DNA of 64,000 nucleotides from Streptomyces guryensis (GTDB taxonomy: Bacteria > Actinomycetota > Actinomycetes > Streptomycetales > Streptomycetaceae): NCBI RefSeq assembly GCF_021261325.1, contig NZ_JAJSBI010000009.1, forward strand, positions 248,001-312,000, in the 5' to 3' direction. Under the pieces are notes generated by a model. It was not told the DNA's origin, did no database searches, and saw only the letters and a program-made list of their open reading frames with translations. Of this stretch, positions 18,732 to 27,329 are shown piece by piece. Position numbers and translations under genes: made by a program. Within the stretch, counting starts at the first letter, position 1, and every line of letters starts with the position of its first letter.

Positions 18732-21700
18732 ATGACGCAGCCCGGGCCGGTCGACGTACTGCCCCTGACACCGCTCCAGGAGGGCCTGCTCTTCCATGCT
18801 CTGTACGAGCACGAGCGGGACGCCCCCGACGTGTACGTCGTGCAGCTGGTCTTCGAAATCGAAGGACTGGTGGACGCCGACCGTCTCCGGGCCTGCGTTC
18901 AGGCACTGCTGGAGCGCCACCCGAACCTGCGGGCGGCCTTCCGGCGGCGCCGCGGCGGCCAGCCCGTCCAGGTCGTCCCGCGCCGGGCGACGCTGCCGTG
19001 GGCGGAAGCCGATCTGACCGGGCGAGCCATCGGCACCGAGAAGGCGTGGACCGCACTGCTCGACGAGGACCGGGCCCTCGGGTTCGACCCGGCCACCCCT
19101 CCCCTCCTGCGCTGCACCCTGGTCCGTACCGGGGAGCACCGCCACCGGCTGCTCGTCACCCACCACCACATCCTGCTCGACGGCTGGTCGGTCTCCGTCC
19201 TCCTACGGGAACTGCTCGCCCTGTACGCCGCCGACGGCGACCCGGCCGTGCTCGCGCCCGCCCCGCCGTACCGCGCCTTCCTGGAGTGGCTGAACCGCAG
19301 GGAGCGCAGCGCCGCCGAGGCCGCCTGGCGGGACGCGCTGGCCGACGTGGCGGAACCGACCCGACTGGCCCCGGCCACCGCGCCGGGCGCCACCGAGTCG
19401 GCACAGGCCCGGACCGAGCTGCCGGCGGAGACGGGGGCCGCCCTCACGGCGTGCGCCCGGAGCCTCGGCGTGACCGTGAACACCCTCGTCCAGAGCGCCT
19501 GGGCGATCCTGCTCGGCCGCCTGACCGGCCGCGACGACGTCGTCTTCGGTGCCACCGTCTCCGGCCGCCCGCCCGAACTCCCCGGTGTCGAGTCGATGGT
19601 CGGCCTGTTCATCAACACCATCCCGACACGGGTCCGGCTGCGGCCCGAGCAGAGCCTGAGCGACCTGCTCCGCCAGGTGCAGGACGGCTACGTCGGCCTC
19701 CTCGACCACCAGCATCTCGGCCTGGCCGACATCCAGCGGGCCGTGGGCGTCCCGGAGCTCTTCGACAGCCTCGTCATCTTCGAGAACTATCCGGTGGATC
19801 CTGAGGCGGCGGGCGAGCGACGCAACGGCGACGACGGTGACGACGGCGGGCTCCGGGTCGTCGGATCCAGCGGTCGCGACGCCACCCACTACCCCGTGAC
19901 CCTCGTGGCCCTCCCCGGCCCCCGGCCCCGCTTCCGGCTGGCCTACCACCCGGGACTCTTCGACGCCGGCTGGGCCGACGCCACGCTCGCCCGACTGGTG
20001 CGCATCCTTGAGGCCATCGCGGCCGACCCGGAGCTCCCGCAGGGCCGTCTGGGACTCCTGGCACCCCAGGAACTCCCGCGGCCGACGCCGCTCGCGCCGC
20101 CTGCGACCCGCACCCTCACCGACCTCTGGTCGGCCCAGGTCGCCGCCACCCCGGACGCCGACGCCGTGCTGGACCACGGCATCCCTCTCAGCTACCGCGA
20201 ACTGGACGCCCGGGCCGAACAGCTGGCCGCTCGCCTCACCGCTCTCGGCGCGGGCCCGGAGCGGGTCGTCGGCATCGCTCTGCCCCGTACGGCGGAGCTG
20301 GTCGTCGCCGTCCTCGCCGTACTGAAGTCCGGTGCCGCCTATCTGCCGCTCGACCCCGCCTACCCGGCCGACCGCCTGGCGTACATCGTCGCCGACGCCT
20401 GCCCGGTCGTCGTCCTCGCCACCGAAGAGACGGCGGGAGCGCTGCCGGAGGGCACACCGCTGCTCAACCCGACAGGTGAGGTGACGGGCCGTCAAATCCC
20501 CTTGTCCCCATGCGGATTGACGCCGGACAACCTCGCCTACATCACCTACACCTCCGGCTCCACCGGCCGCCCCAAGGGTGTTCTGGCCACGCATCGCAAC
20601 GCCGTCGAGTTCGTCGAGTGGACCCATGCCGAGTTCGGTGCCGAGCGGCTGGCCGAGGTGCTGTTCTCGACCTCGCTCAACTTCGACGTCTCGGTGTTCG
20701 AGATCTTCTCGCCGCTGCTGTGCGGCGGGCGTATCGAGATCGTCGAGAACCTCCTCGCGCTCACCGAGGGCACCTCCCGGGACGTGGGCCTGATCAGCGG
20801 TGTACCCACGGTCATCGCCACCGTGCTCGCCGAACGGCCGGCCGTCGCACCGCACACGGTGGCCCTCGGCGGCGAACCGATCACCGAACAGCTCCGCGCA
20901 GACATCGCGGCCGCCTTCCCCGGTGCACGGCTCGTCAACTTCTACGGGCCCACCGAGGCGACCATCTACGCCACTGCCTGGCAGTCCGGCACGGACCCGG
21001 GCGACAAGGCCGCGCCACCCATCGGCCGCCCCCTCGCCCGCAACCTCGTCCACCTCCTCGACCAGGCGCTGCACCCCGTGCCCGACGGAGCCGTCGGCGA
21101 GGTGTACGTCGCGGGCGGCGGCCCCGCCCGCGGCTACCTGGGCAGGCCGGGTCTGACGGCCGCGCGGTTCGTCGCCGATCCGTTCGGCGGACCGGGGGAG
21201 CGCATGTACCGCACGGGTGACCTGGCGGTGCGCGGCTCCGACGGGCAACTGCGCTTCCTGGGCCGGGCCGACCACCAGGTGAAGCTCCGCGGCTTCCGGA
21301 TCGAACTGGGCGAGATCGAAGCCGTACTCGCCGCACACCCGGCCGTCGCCAAGGCGGCGGCAACGGTGAGGGAGGACGGGCGCGGCGAGAAACAACTGGT
21401 CGCCTACGTCGTGCCCGCCGAGGCGGCAACACGGGGAGCCGACGCCGACGGCCTCCGCGACCACCTGGCCCGGAGCCTTCCCGCCCACATGATCCCCTCG
21501 GCGTTCGTCACCCTCGAAGCACTCCCGCACACCGCCAGCGGCAAACTGGACCGCAAGGCCCTGCCCGCGCCCGACGCGCCACCCGCGGCGAAGACCGCCC
21601 CGCGCACCGGGCGGGAGGAGACCCTGCGCGCAATCTTCGCCGAGGTCCTCGGGCTCGCCCCGGCCCAGGTCGGCGTCCACGACAGCTTCCTCGATCTCGG

Positions 21701-22676
21701 CGGCCACTCCCTGCTGGCCCCCCGCCTGACCTCGCGCATCAGCGCCGAACTCGGAGTCGAACTGCCCCTGCGGGCCCTCTTCCACACACCGACCGTGGCG
21801 GCGCTGGCCAGACGTCCGGCCGATGCCGACCGCCCCGCAGGACTCGACCGCCCCGGAGGGTCCGGCCACTTTGGCGGCCCGGGTGCGGCCCCCGTGGGTC
21901 CCCTGCTCCCGCTGCGCACCCGAGGCGACCGCGAGCCCCTGTTCTGTCTCCCTCCGGCCTCCGGACTGTCCTGGGGATTCGCCGGCCTGGCCCGCCACCT
22001 CAACGCCGGCCGTCCGCTGTACGGCCTGCAGTCCCGTGGCCTGATCCCGGGTCAGGACCGGGCCGGCAGCCTGGCCGAGGTGGTCGCCGAGCAGACCGCC
22101 CTCATCCGTGAAGTACAGCCGCACGGCCCCTATCACCTGCTCGGCTACTCCATGGGCGGCCTCGTCGCGTACGACATCGCCGTCGGCCTTCAGGCGGCCG
22201 GAGAGCAGGTCGCACTGCTCGCGCTGCTCGACTCCTTCCCCGGGGCCTGGACCCGGCAGGGCCCCGCCCGGTCCGACCGTCCGGCGCTGCTGCGCAGCCT
22301 CCTCGCCATCCTCGGCCGGCCGGTGCCCGAGGACGACACGGAACCGCTGACCGGGAGCAGGTTCGCGGAACTCGTCCGCGGCGTGCCCGACATGCCCGGC
22401 AGCCTCGACGACGCCGAACTGGCGGCCCTGGTCGACGTGACGGCGAACAACCGGCGTCTGCTGGCGGAGTTCGCCCCCGGGCCGTACCGCGGAGACCTGC
22501 TCTTCTTCACCGCCGCACAGGATCCGGACGCGGTCCCCGGCCGGCACCGCTCCTGGCAGCCGTACGTCGAGGGCCAGGTCGACAACCACGACATCCCCTG
22601 CACACACGGAGAGATGACCCGGCCCACGTCACTGGACCGCATCGGTCCGGTGCTGGACAGCCGGCTCCGAAGGTAG
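18732..22676 (+). CDS. NRPS 3: C-A-PCP-TE, terminal module
   Basis: A 1314-residue termination module. The C domain (about 1-435) opens with PLTPLQEGLLFH, again the form that accepts a D-configured donor, and has HHILLDG at 145-151; this fits its place after the E domain of NRPS 2. The A domain (about 450-945, TYTSGSTG from Thr605) gives the hand-read code DVFSAGFIYK, which I cannot assign. PCP carries Ser993 in LGGHS. The thioesterase (about 1060-1314) has the GYSMGG nucleophile elbow with Ser1140 and the closing histidine near HGEMT. It releases the peptide as an acid or a ring. The ATG follows GAGGCGAC. Alternative substrates should be sought among hydroxy or non-proteinogenic acids because the code matches none I remember. 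Confidence 0.92.
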   Translation: MTQPGPVDVLPLTPLQEGLLFHALYEHERDAPDVYVVQLVFEIEGLVDADRLRACVQALLERHPNLRAAFRRRRGGQPVQVVPRRATLPWAEADLTGRAIGTEKAWTALLDEDRALGFDPATPPLLRCTLVRTGEHRHRLLVTHHHILLDGWSVSVLLRELLALYAADGDPAVLAPAPPYRAFLEWLNRRERSAAEAAWRDALADVAEPTRLAPATAPGATESAQARTELPAETGAALTACARSLGVTVNTLVQSAWAILLGRLTGRDDVVFGATVSGRPPELPGVESMVGLFINTIPTRVRLRPEQSLSDLLRQVQDGYVGLLDHQHLGLADIQRAVGVPELFDSLVIFENYPVDPEAAGERRNGDDGDDGGLRVVGSSGRDATHYPVTLVALPGPRPRFRLAYHPGLFDAGWADATLARLVRILEAIAADPELPQGRLGLLAPQELPRPTPLAPPATRTLTDLWSAQVAATPDADAVLDHGIPLSYRELDARAEQLAARLTALGAGPERVVGIALPRTAELVVAVLAVLKSGAAYLPLDPAYPADRLAYIVADACPVVVLATEETAGALPEGTPLLNPTGEVTGRQIPLSPCGLTPDNLAYITYTSGSTGRPKGVLATHRNAVEFVEWTHAEFGAERLAEVLFSTSLNFDVSVFEIFSPLLCGGRIEIVENLLALTEGTSRDVGLISGVPTVIATVLAERPAVAPHTVALGGEPITEQLRADIAAAFPGARLVNFYGPTEATIYATAWQSGTDPGDKAAPPIGRPLARNLVHLLDQALHPVPDGAVGEVYVAGGGPARGYLGRPGLTAARFVADPFGGPGERMYRTGDLAVRGSDGQLRFLGRADHQVKLRGFRIELGEIEAVLAAHPAVAKAAATVREDGRGEKQLVAYVVPAEAATRGADADGLRDHLARSLPAHMIPSAFVTLEALPHTASGKLDRKALPAPDAPPAAKTAPRTGREETLRAIFAEVLGLAPAQVGVHDSFLDLGGHSLLAPRLTSRISAELGVELPLRALFHTPTVAALARRPADADRPAGLDRPGGSGHFGGPGAAPVGPLLPLRTRGDREPLFCLPPASGLSWGFAGLARHLNAGRPLYGLQSRGLIPGQDRAGSLAEVVAEQTALIREVQPHGPYHLLGYSMGGLVAYDIAVGLQAAGEQVALLALLDSFPGAWTRQGPARSDRPALLRSLLAILGRPVPEDDTEPLTGSRFAELVRGVPDMPGSLDDAELAALVDVTANNRRLLAEFAPGPYRGDLLFFTAAQDPDAVPGRHRSWQPYVEGQVDNHDIPCTHGEMTRPTSLDRIGPVLDSRLRR

Positions 22677-22728
22677 TCCGAAAGCTCCGAAACCTCGGAC
22701 GCGACCGCCCACCACGGAAGGAACCGTC

Positions 22729-23634
22729 ATGACCACCAACCCCTTCGACGACGACAGCATCGAGCACCTGGTCCTGGTGAACGACGAGGGCCAGCACTCC
22801 CTGTGGCCCCGCTTCGCCGAGATCCCGGCCGGCTGGACCGTCGTCCACGGCCCTGCGAGCCGCCGGTCCTGCGTCGACCACGTCGACGAACACTGGACCG
22901 ACATGCGCCCCAACAGCCTGATCAGGGCCATGGGGGACACGACCAAGCTGGTGTGCCTTCCGTATGCCGGAGCGGGTGCCTCGTTCTACCGCTCCTGGTC
23001 CGCCCTGGCCGGGGACGCGCTGGAGATCGTGCCGCTCCAACTGCCCGGCCGGGAAAGGCTGATCGACGAAGAGCCCCACCGGGACGTCCACAAGGCCGTC
23101 GACGCACTCCTGCCCCAGCTGCGGGAACGGCTCGGCAGCGGCGACCACAAGGTGGCCCTGTTCGGGCACAGCCTCGGTGCCGTGCTCGCCTACGAACTGG
23201 CGCACCGCCTGGCCGCCGAGCCCGACGTCGAGCTCGTCCACGTGTTCGTCAGCGGGTCGCCGCATCCCGGGCAGGGCCGGGAGCAGCGGGCCACCGGCCT
23301 GTCCGACGAGGAATTCCTGGCCCGCGTCGGTGAGTTCGCGGGCTACAGCCATCCCGCCCTCGACGACCCGGAAATGCGCGAGATGCTCCTGCCCACCCTG
23401 CGCGCGGACGTCGAGATGCACGAAAGCTACGTACCCGGCACAGCCCTTCCGCTGGACGCGCCCCTCACGGTCATCCGAGGCGAGGACGACACCCTGGTCG
23501 CCCACGACGAAGCCGTGTCCTGGAACAAGGCGTCCGGCCGCGACTTCGACCACGTGGAGATCCCCGGCGGCCACATGTATCTGACCGAGTCCGCACCGGC
23601 CTTGGTCCGCCTGATCGTCTCGAAGCTCAGCTAG
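22729..23634 (+). CDS. MbtH-like protein fused to type II thioesterase
   Basis: The 301-residue protein joins two normally separate NRPS helpers. Residues 1-66 are an MbtH domain: NPFDDD at the start, the conserved tryptophans in SLWP, AGWTVV and HWTDMRP, and the closing MRPNSLI. MbtH proteins bind and activate adenylation domains. From about residue 72 (TKLVCLPYAGAGASFYRSW) it is an alpha/beta hydrolase of the editing thioesterase family, with GHSLG at 146-150 (Ser148 the nucleophile) and a late GGHMYL histidine. Such thioesterases clear misprimed carrier proteins. No stop or start separates the halves, and the frame is continuous. The gene follows NRPS 3 by 52 bases with GGAAGGA before the ATG, so it is part of the operon. 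Confidence 0.92.
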   Translation: MTTNPFDDDSIEHLVLVNDEGQHSLWPRFAEIPAGWTVVHGPASRRSCVDHVDEHWTDMRPNSLIRAMGDTTKLVCLPYAGAGASFYRSWSALAGDALEIVPLQLPGRERLIDEEPHRDVHKAVDALLPQLRERLGSGDHKVALFGHSLGAVLAYELAHRLAAEPDVELVHVFVSGSPHPGQGREQRATGLSDEEFLARVGEFAGYSHPALDDPEMREMLLPTLRADVEMHESYVPGTALPLDAPLTVIRGEDDTLVAHDEAVSWNKASGRDFDHVEIPGGHMYLTESAPALVRLIVSKLS

Positions 23635-23687
23635 CCGTCCCCCCTCACCCCCCCTCACCCCCCTTCACGACTCCCAGGGAGTACCCG

Positions 23688-24512
23688 ATGCGTCTGCATG
23701 GCAAGTCGGTCCTCGTCACCGGCGCCGCCCGCGGACTCGGCAGAGCAGCCGCGGTCGCCTGTGCGGCCGAGGGCGCCGACCTCACCCTCCTGGACATCTG
23801 CGCCGACCTGCCGGGCGTGCCCTACCCGCTGGGCACTCCGGGGCAGTTGGAGCACACCGCCGCGCTGTGCCGGGACGCCGGCGCGGCCGTCCTCACCGCG
23901 GTGGCCGACATCCGTGACACCCACGGCATACGAGAGGCGGTGACCCGCGCCGAGGACCGGTTCGGCCGGATCGACGTCGCCGTCAACAACGCCGGCATCG
24001 CCGCGCCCTCGGGCAAACCGGTGCACGAGATCGAAGAGGACGAGTGGTCCCTGATGATCGACGTGGACCTCTCCGGGGCCTGGCGGGTGATCCGCGAGGT
24101 CGGCGGGGCGATGAGCACCCGGCGGGCCGGCAGCATCGTCAACGTCGCCTCCACGGCCGGACTCGTCGGCTACCGGCACTTCGCCGGTTATGTCGCCGCC
24201 AAGCATGCCGTCGTCGGCCTCACCAAGGCCGCCGCGCTCGACCTCGCGCCGACGAAGGTGCGTGTGAACGCGGTCTGCCCGGGGTCCGTGCGCGATGACG
24301 CGTGGGCCGAGGGCCGGATGCTCGCCGAGATCGCCAGGGCGCTGGAGGTGCCCGTCCACGAGCACGAGAAGACCTTCGTCGAGGCGCAGCCGATGAACGC
24401 GCTGATCGAACCCGAGGACGTCGCCGCCGCGATCGTCTTCCTGGCCTCGGACGAGTCCCGGCAGATCACCGGGTCGGTCCTGACCGTGGACGGCGGGTTC
24501 AGCATCCGCTGA
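23688..24512 (+). CDS. Short-chain dehydrogenase, mycofactocin-coupled type
   Basis: A 274-residue Rossmann oxidoreductase with the NAD motif TGAARGLGRA near the N-terminus, NNAG, a catalytic Ser in NVAST, and YVAAK (Tyr and Lys of the active site). The insertion after the second strand (DICADLPGVPYPLGTPGQLE) is the segment typical of SDRs thought to use mycofactocin with a non-exchangeable nicotinamide. It sits between the MbtH/TE fusion and the A-PCP gene in the operon. A role in oxidising or reducing a precursor or a tailoring hydroxyl is plausible, but the substrate cannot be read from sequence. No mycofactocin genes are in the window. The family assignment rests on that one insertion. 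Confidence 0.85.
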   Translation: MRLHGKSVLVTGAARGLGRAAAVACAAEGADLTLLDICADLPGVPYPLGTPGQLEHTAALCRDAGAAVLTAVADIRDTHGIREAVTRAEDRFGRIDVAVNNAGIAAPSGKPVHEIEEDEWSLMIDVDLSGAWRVIREVGGAMSTRRAGSIVNVASTAGLVGYRHFAGYVAAKHAVVGLTKAAALDLAPTKVRVNAVCPGSVRDDAWAEGRMLAEIARALEVPVHEHEKTFVEAQPMNALIEPEDVAAAIVFLASDESRQITGSVLTVDGGFSIR

Positions 24513-24531
24513 GACCCCTGCCCCGGACAAC

Positions 24532-24594
24532 GAGAACAACGAGAACAACGAGAACAACGAGAACAACAAGAACGACAAGAACGACAAGAACGAC
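24532..24594 (+). repeat. 9-bp tandem repeat just upstream of a ribosome binding site
   Basis: Four copies of GAGAACAAC (24532-24567) are followed by three copies of AAGAACGAC (24568-24594), then AAGGAG (24595-24600) and the GTG start of the A-PCP gene at 24609. The A/G-rich tract is unlike the surrounding GC-rich DNA. Copy-number change here would alter the leader of the A-PCP gene. Confidence 0.95.
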
Positions 24595-24608
24595 AAGGAG
24601 TACGGCCC

Positions 24609-27329
24609 GTGTCCGCGTTGCTGTCCGACCCCCACTTCCACGCGACCCACTGCCATGCGCTGCGCGTCCGGTCGGGCCACTCACCGGACCCCGCCCGCCG
24701 ACCGGGCCTGTGGATCGAGGACGTCCCCGTACCGGCGACGGACCCCCTCGCGGAGCGCCGACGCGCCACCGAACTCGCCCGCCCCGGCCGCGATCCGCGC
24801 CAAGTCCTCCTGCGCTACGCCGACGGCCTCTGCGACCTGATCGTCGTCGCCCCGCGCGGACGCTGGGACCGCGCGGCCCTCAACCGGCTGGCAGCGGGGG
24901 AGCCCGTGGCACCGAACGACGCACGCCCGGCTCCCCAGGCCGCCCTGGCCCCGCCCGCTCCCGCGTGGGGGCTGGGCGGCGAGGGTCCGAGCGATCCCCA
25001 TGTCGTCGCCCTGGACGACGGCGGGGACGAGGCGAGCTGGCTCGCGGCACTCGCCGTCACCCTGCGACGCTACGACCCCGACACCCCGCCGGTCATCGGC
25101 ACCGACCGTGGCGGCTTCACAGTCGAAGAGGCCGCCACACTCGGCGAGTTGAAGCCCTCCTCGGCGACCGGCCCTGCCCTCACGGGTCTGCTCTTCATCG
25201 ACACCACCGACACCACCGACATCATCGACAACACCGGCTACAGCGCCCTTTCCGGCGTGGGTGAGACCGAGTACGTGCCCTGCCTCGCACCCCCGTTCCC
25301 GCTCACCGTCTCGGTCTTCCGGGACTCGGGCGGTCCGCGGCTGCGCTGCGACCACCTGAGCAGTCACTTCTCCGCGGAGATCGCGGACCGGTTCGTACGG
25401 CACCTCGTGCACGTACACCAGCAGGTCCTGCACCGTCCGCAGACCCCGCCGGACGACGTCGAGCTTCTCGACGAGGCGGAGCGCGCCCGCACTGCGGCGC
25501 TCGGCCGCCCGCCCCGGTCCCTGACGGCCAGGCCGGCGAGCGTGCCCGGGGCGCTCGCCCGGATCGTGGCGGCCGCGCCGGAGCGCATCGCCGTGACCGA
25601 CGGCGACAGCGGCCTGACCTACCGCGAACTCGACGAGCGGGCCGCCCAGTTGGTGTGCGGCCTGCGCGCACGCGGAGTCCGCGCCGGGGACCGGGTGGGC
25701 GTGTGTCTGGAGCGCTCCGCCGAACTCGTCGTCAGCCTGCTCGCCGTGCTGATGGCCGGCGCGACCTACGTGCCCGTCGACCCCGCCTACCCCGCGGAAC
25801 GGCTCGCCCACACGGCACGGGACGCCGGTCTGGGCGTGGTGATCACCCGGCTCCCGGAGTTCCCCGACGTGGCGGACTGCGTGCGGGTGTCCCCGGACGA
25901 ACTGGCGAAGGAGCCGGCAGGCGGGCGGCCGTCGCCGGAGAAGAACACGAGCCCTCCGCCCCCCTCACCCGATGACCCCGCCTACGTCATCTACACCTCC
26001 GGCTCCACCGGCCGGCCCAAGGGCGTCGTCGTACCGCACCGCAACGTGATCGCCCTGGTCGACGCGACCCGCGACGAGTACGGGTTCTCCGAAGCGGACG
26101 TGTGGACCTGGTTCCACTCCAGTGCCTTCGACTTCTCCGTGTGGGAGATCTGGGGCTGTCTGCTCACCGGCGGACGGCTGGTCGTGGTGCCGTACTTCGT
26201 CTCCCGTGAACCGGACCAGTTCCGCGATCTGCTCGTCGCGGAGAAGGTCACCGTCCTCAGCCAGACCCCGTCGGCCTTCGCCCAGCTCCTGGACGTCGAC
26301 CACACCGACGTGTCCGTCCGGCTCGTCGTCTTCGGCGGGGAGCCCCTGGACACGCGGATGCTGCTGCCCTGGTTCGACCGGCATCCCGAGCGGTCCTGCC
26401 GGGTGGTGAACATGTTCGGCATCACGGAGACCACCGTCCATGTCACCGAGCAGACCCTCACCCGGAAACTGGCGCTCGCCGCCACCCGCTCCGTCGGGCG
26501 CGCCCTGCCCGGCTGGCACCTGTACGTGATGGACCCCGCCGGACGGCTGCTGCCGCCGGGGGCGGCGGGCGAGATATGCGTCGGGGGTGCCGGCGTCGCC
26601 CTCGGCTACCTGGGGCAGCAGGAGCTGACCGGCAGCCGGTTCGTACCGGACCCGTTCACCGGCGGCACGATGTACCGCAGCGGCGACCTCGGACGGCTGC
26701 GCCCCGACGGGCGGCTCGAACATCTCGGGCGGATCGACAGCCAGGTGAAGATCCGCGGCTTCCGGATCGAGCTCGACGAGATCCGCTCCGTTCTGCTGGA
26801 GGACCCCGACGTGCGCACCGCGGCCGTCCTGGTCCGCCGTGACGACCCCGCGGCCTCCGCCACGGCCAGGATCGACGCCTACGTGACCCTGTCGCCCGGG
26901 GGCGACCCGGCCGGGGTCCGCGAGCGGGCCGCCGGCATCCTGCCCGAGTACATGCTCCCCGCCACCGTCACCGCGCTGGACGCACTCCCGCTGACGGCCA
27001 ACGGCAAACTCGACGCGGCGAAGCTCCCCGCGCCCGCCGCCCCGCGCCCACCGAAGCGGGACACCGCCCCGGCCGCTCCCGCTCCCGCCCACGACGACCT
27101 CACCGCAAGCCTGACGGAGATCTGGAGCGACGTGCTGGGCGTGCCCGTGGGCCCGGACGACGACTTCTTCGAGCTCGGCGGCAACTCCCTGTTCGCCGTC
27201 CGCATCGGAGCCGCCCTGCGTGCCCGGGGTCTGCCGTCGCCGCGGCTGCGGGAGCTGTACCGCCACCCGACCGTCCGGGGAACGGTGGCGGGTCTCAGGG
27301 CCGTGGCCGGGCAGGATCCACCCATGTGA
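24609..27329 (+). CDS. Stand-alone A-PCP protein with degenerate C-like N-terminus
   Basis: The 906-residue product has an adenylation domain (about 310-820, IYTSGSTGRPKG from Ile461) and a carrier domain with Ser860 in LGGNS. The hand-read code is DFWSVGMVHK, one residue away from the threonine code DFWNVGMVHK. The first 300 residues resemble only the end of a condensation domain (FPLTVSVFRD, RFVRHLVHVHQQVL) and have no HHxxxDG, so condensation is not expected. The GTG start is fixed by AAGGAG eight bases upstream. Its place in the operon and its specificity make it the likely supplier for the A-less second module of NRPS 2, as stand-alone A-PCP proteins do in the ramoplanin and enduracidin pathways. 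The amino acid would have to pass from its own PCP to the NRPS, or the A domain may load the NRPS PCP directly. Its last 35 bases overlap the convergent halogenase gene. Confidence 0.9.
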   Translation: MSALLSDPHFHATHCHALRVRSGHSPDPARRPGLWIEDVPVPATDPLAERRRATELARPGRDPRQVLLRYADGLCDLIVVAPRGRWDRAALNRLAAGEPVAPNDARPAPQAALAPPAPAWGLGGEGPSDPHVVALDDGGDEASWLAALAVTLRRYDPDTPPVIGTDRGGFTVEEAATLGELKPSSATGPALTGLLFIDTTDTTDIIDNTGYSALSGVGETEYVPCLAPPFPLTVSVFRDSGGPRLRCDHLSSHFSAEIADRFVRHLVHVHQQVLHRPQTPPDDVELLDEAERARTAALGRPPRSLTARPASVPGALARIVAAAPERIAVTDGDSGLTYRELDERAAQLVCGLRARGVRAGDRVGVCLERSAELVVSLLAVLMAGATYVPVDPAYPAERLAHTARDAGLGVVITRLPEFPDVADCVRVSPDELAKEPAGGRPSPEKNTSPPPPSPDDPAYVIYTSGSTGRPKGVVVPHRNVIALVDATRDEYGFSEADVWTWFHSSAFDFSVWEIWGCLLTGGRLVVVPYFVSREPDQFRDLLVAEKVTVLSQTPSAFAQLLDVDHTDVSVRLVVFGGEPLDTRMLLPWFDRHPERSCRVVNMFGITETTVHVTEQTLTRKLALAATRSVGRALPGWHLYVMDPAGRLLPPGAAGEICVGGAGVALGYLGQQELTGSRFVPDPFTGGTMYRSGDLGRLRPDGRLEHLGRIDSQVKIRGFRIELDEIRSVLLEDPDVRTAAVLVRRDDPAASATARIDAYVTLSPGGDPAGVRERAAGILPEYMLPATVTALDALPLTANGKLDAAKLPAPAAPRPPKRDTAPAAPAPAHDDLTASLTEIWSDVLGVPVGPDDDFFELGGNSLFAVRIGAALRARGLPSPRLRELYRHPTVRGTVAGLRAVAGQDPPM
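25200..25235 (+). repeat. Coding 9-bp repeat in the A-PCP gene
   Basis: Four 9-base units beginning GAC (GACACCACC twice, GACATCATC, GACAACACC) encode the low-complexity stretch DTTDTTDIIDNT in the degenerate N-terminal part of the A-PCP protein. The unit length matches the tract before the gene, though the sequences differ. Confidence 0.85.

Noticed and set aside
19203..22607. Very long open frame (over 1100 codons) on the minus strand opposite NRPS 3, and similar ones opposite NRPS 2, PKS and NRPS 1
   Set aside because: They are antisense frames of real GC-rich genes with low-complexity Gly/Arg/Val composition and no recognisable motif; the opposite strand carries complete NRPS or PKS domains.
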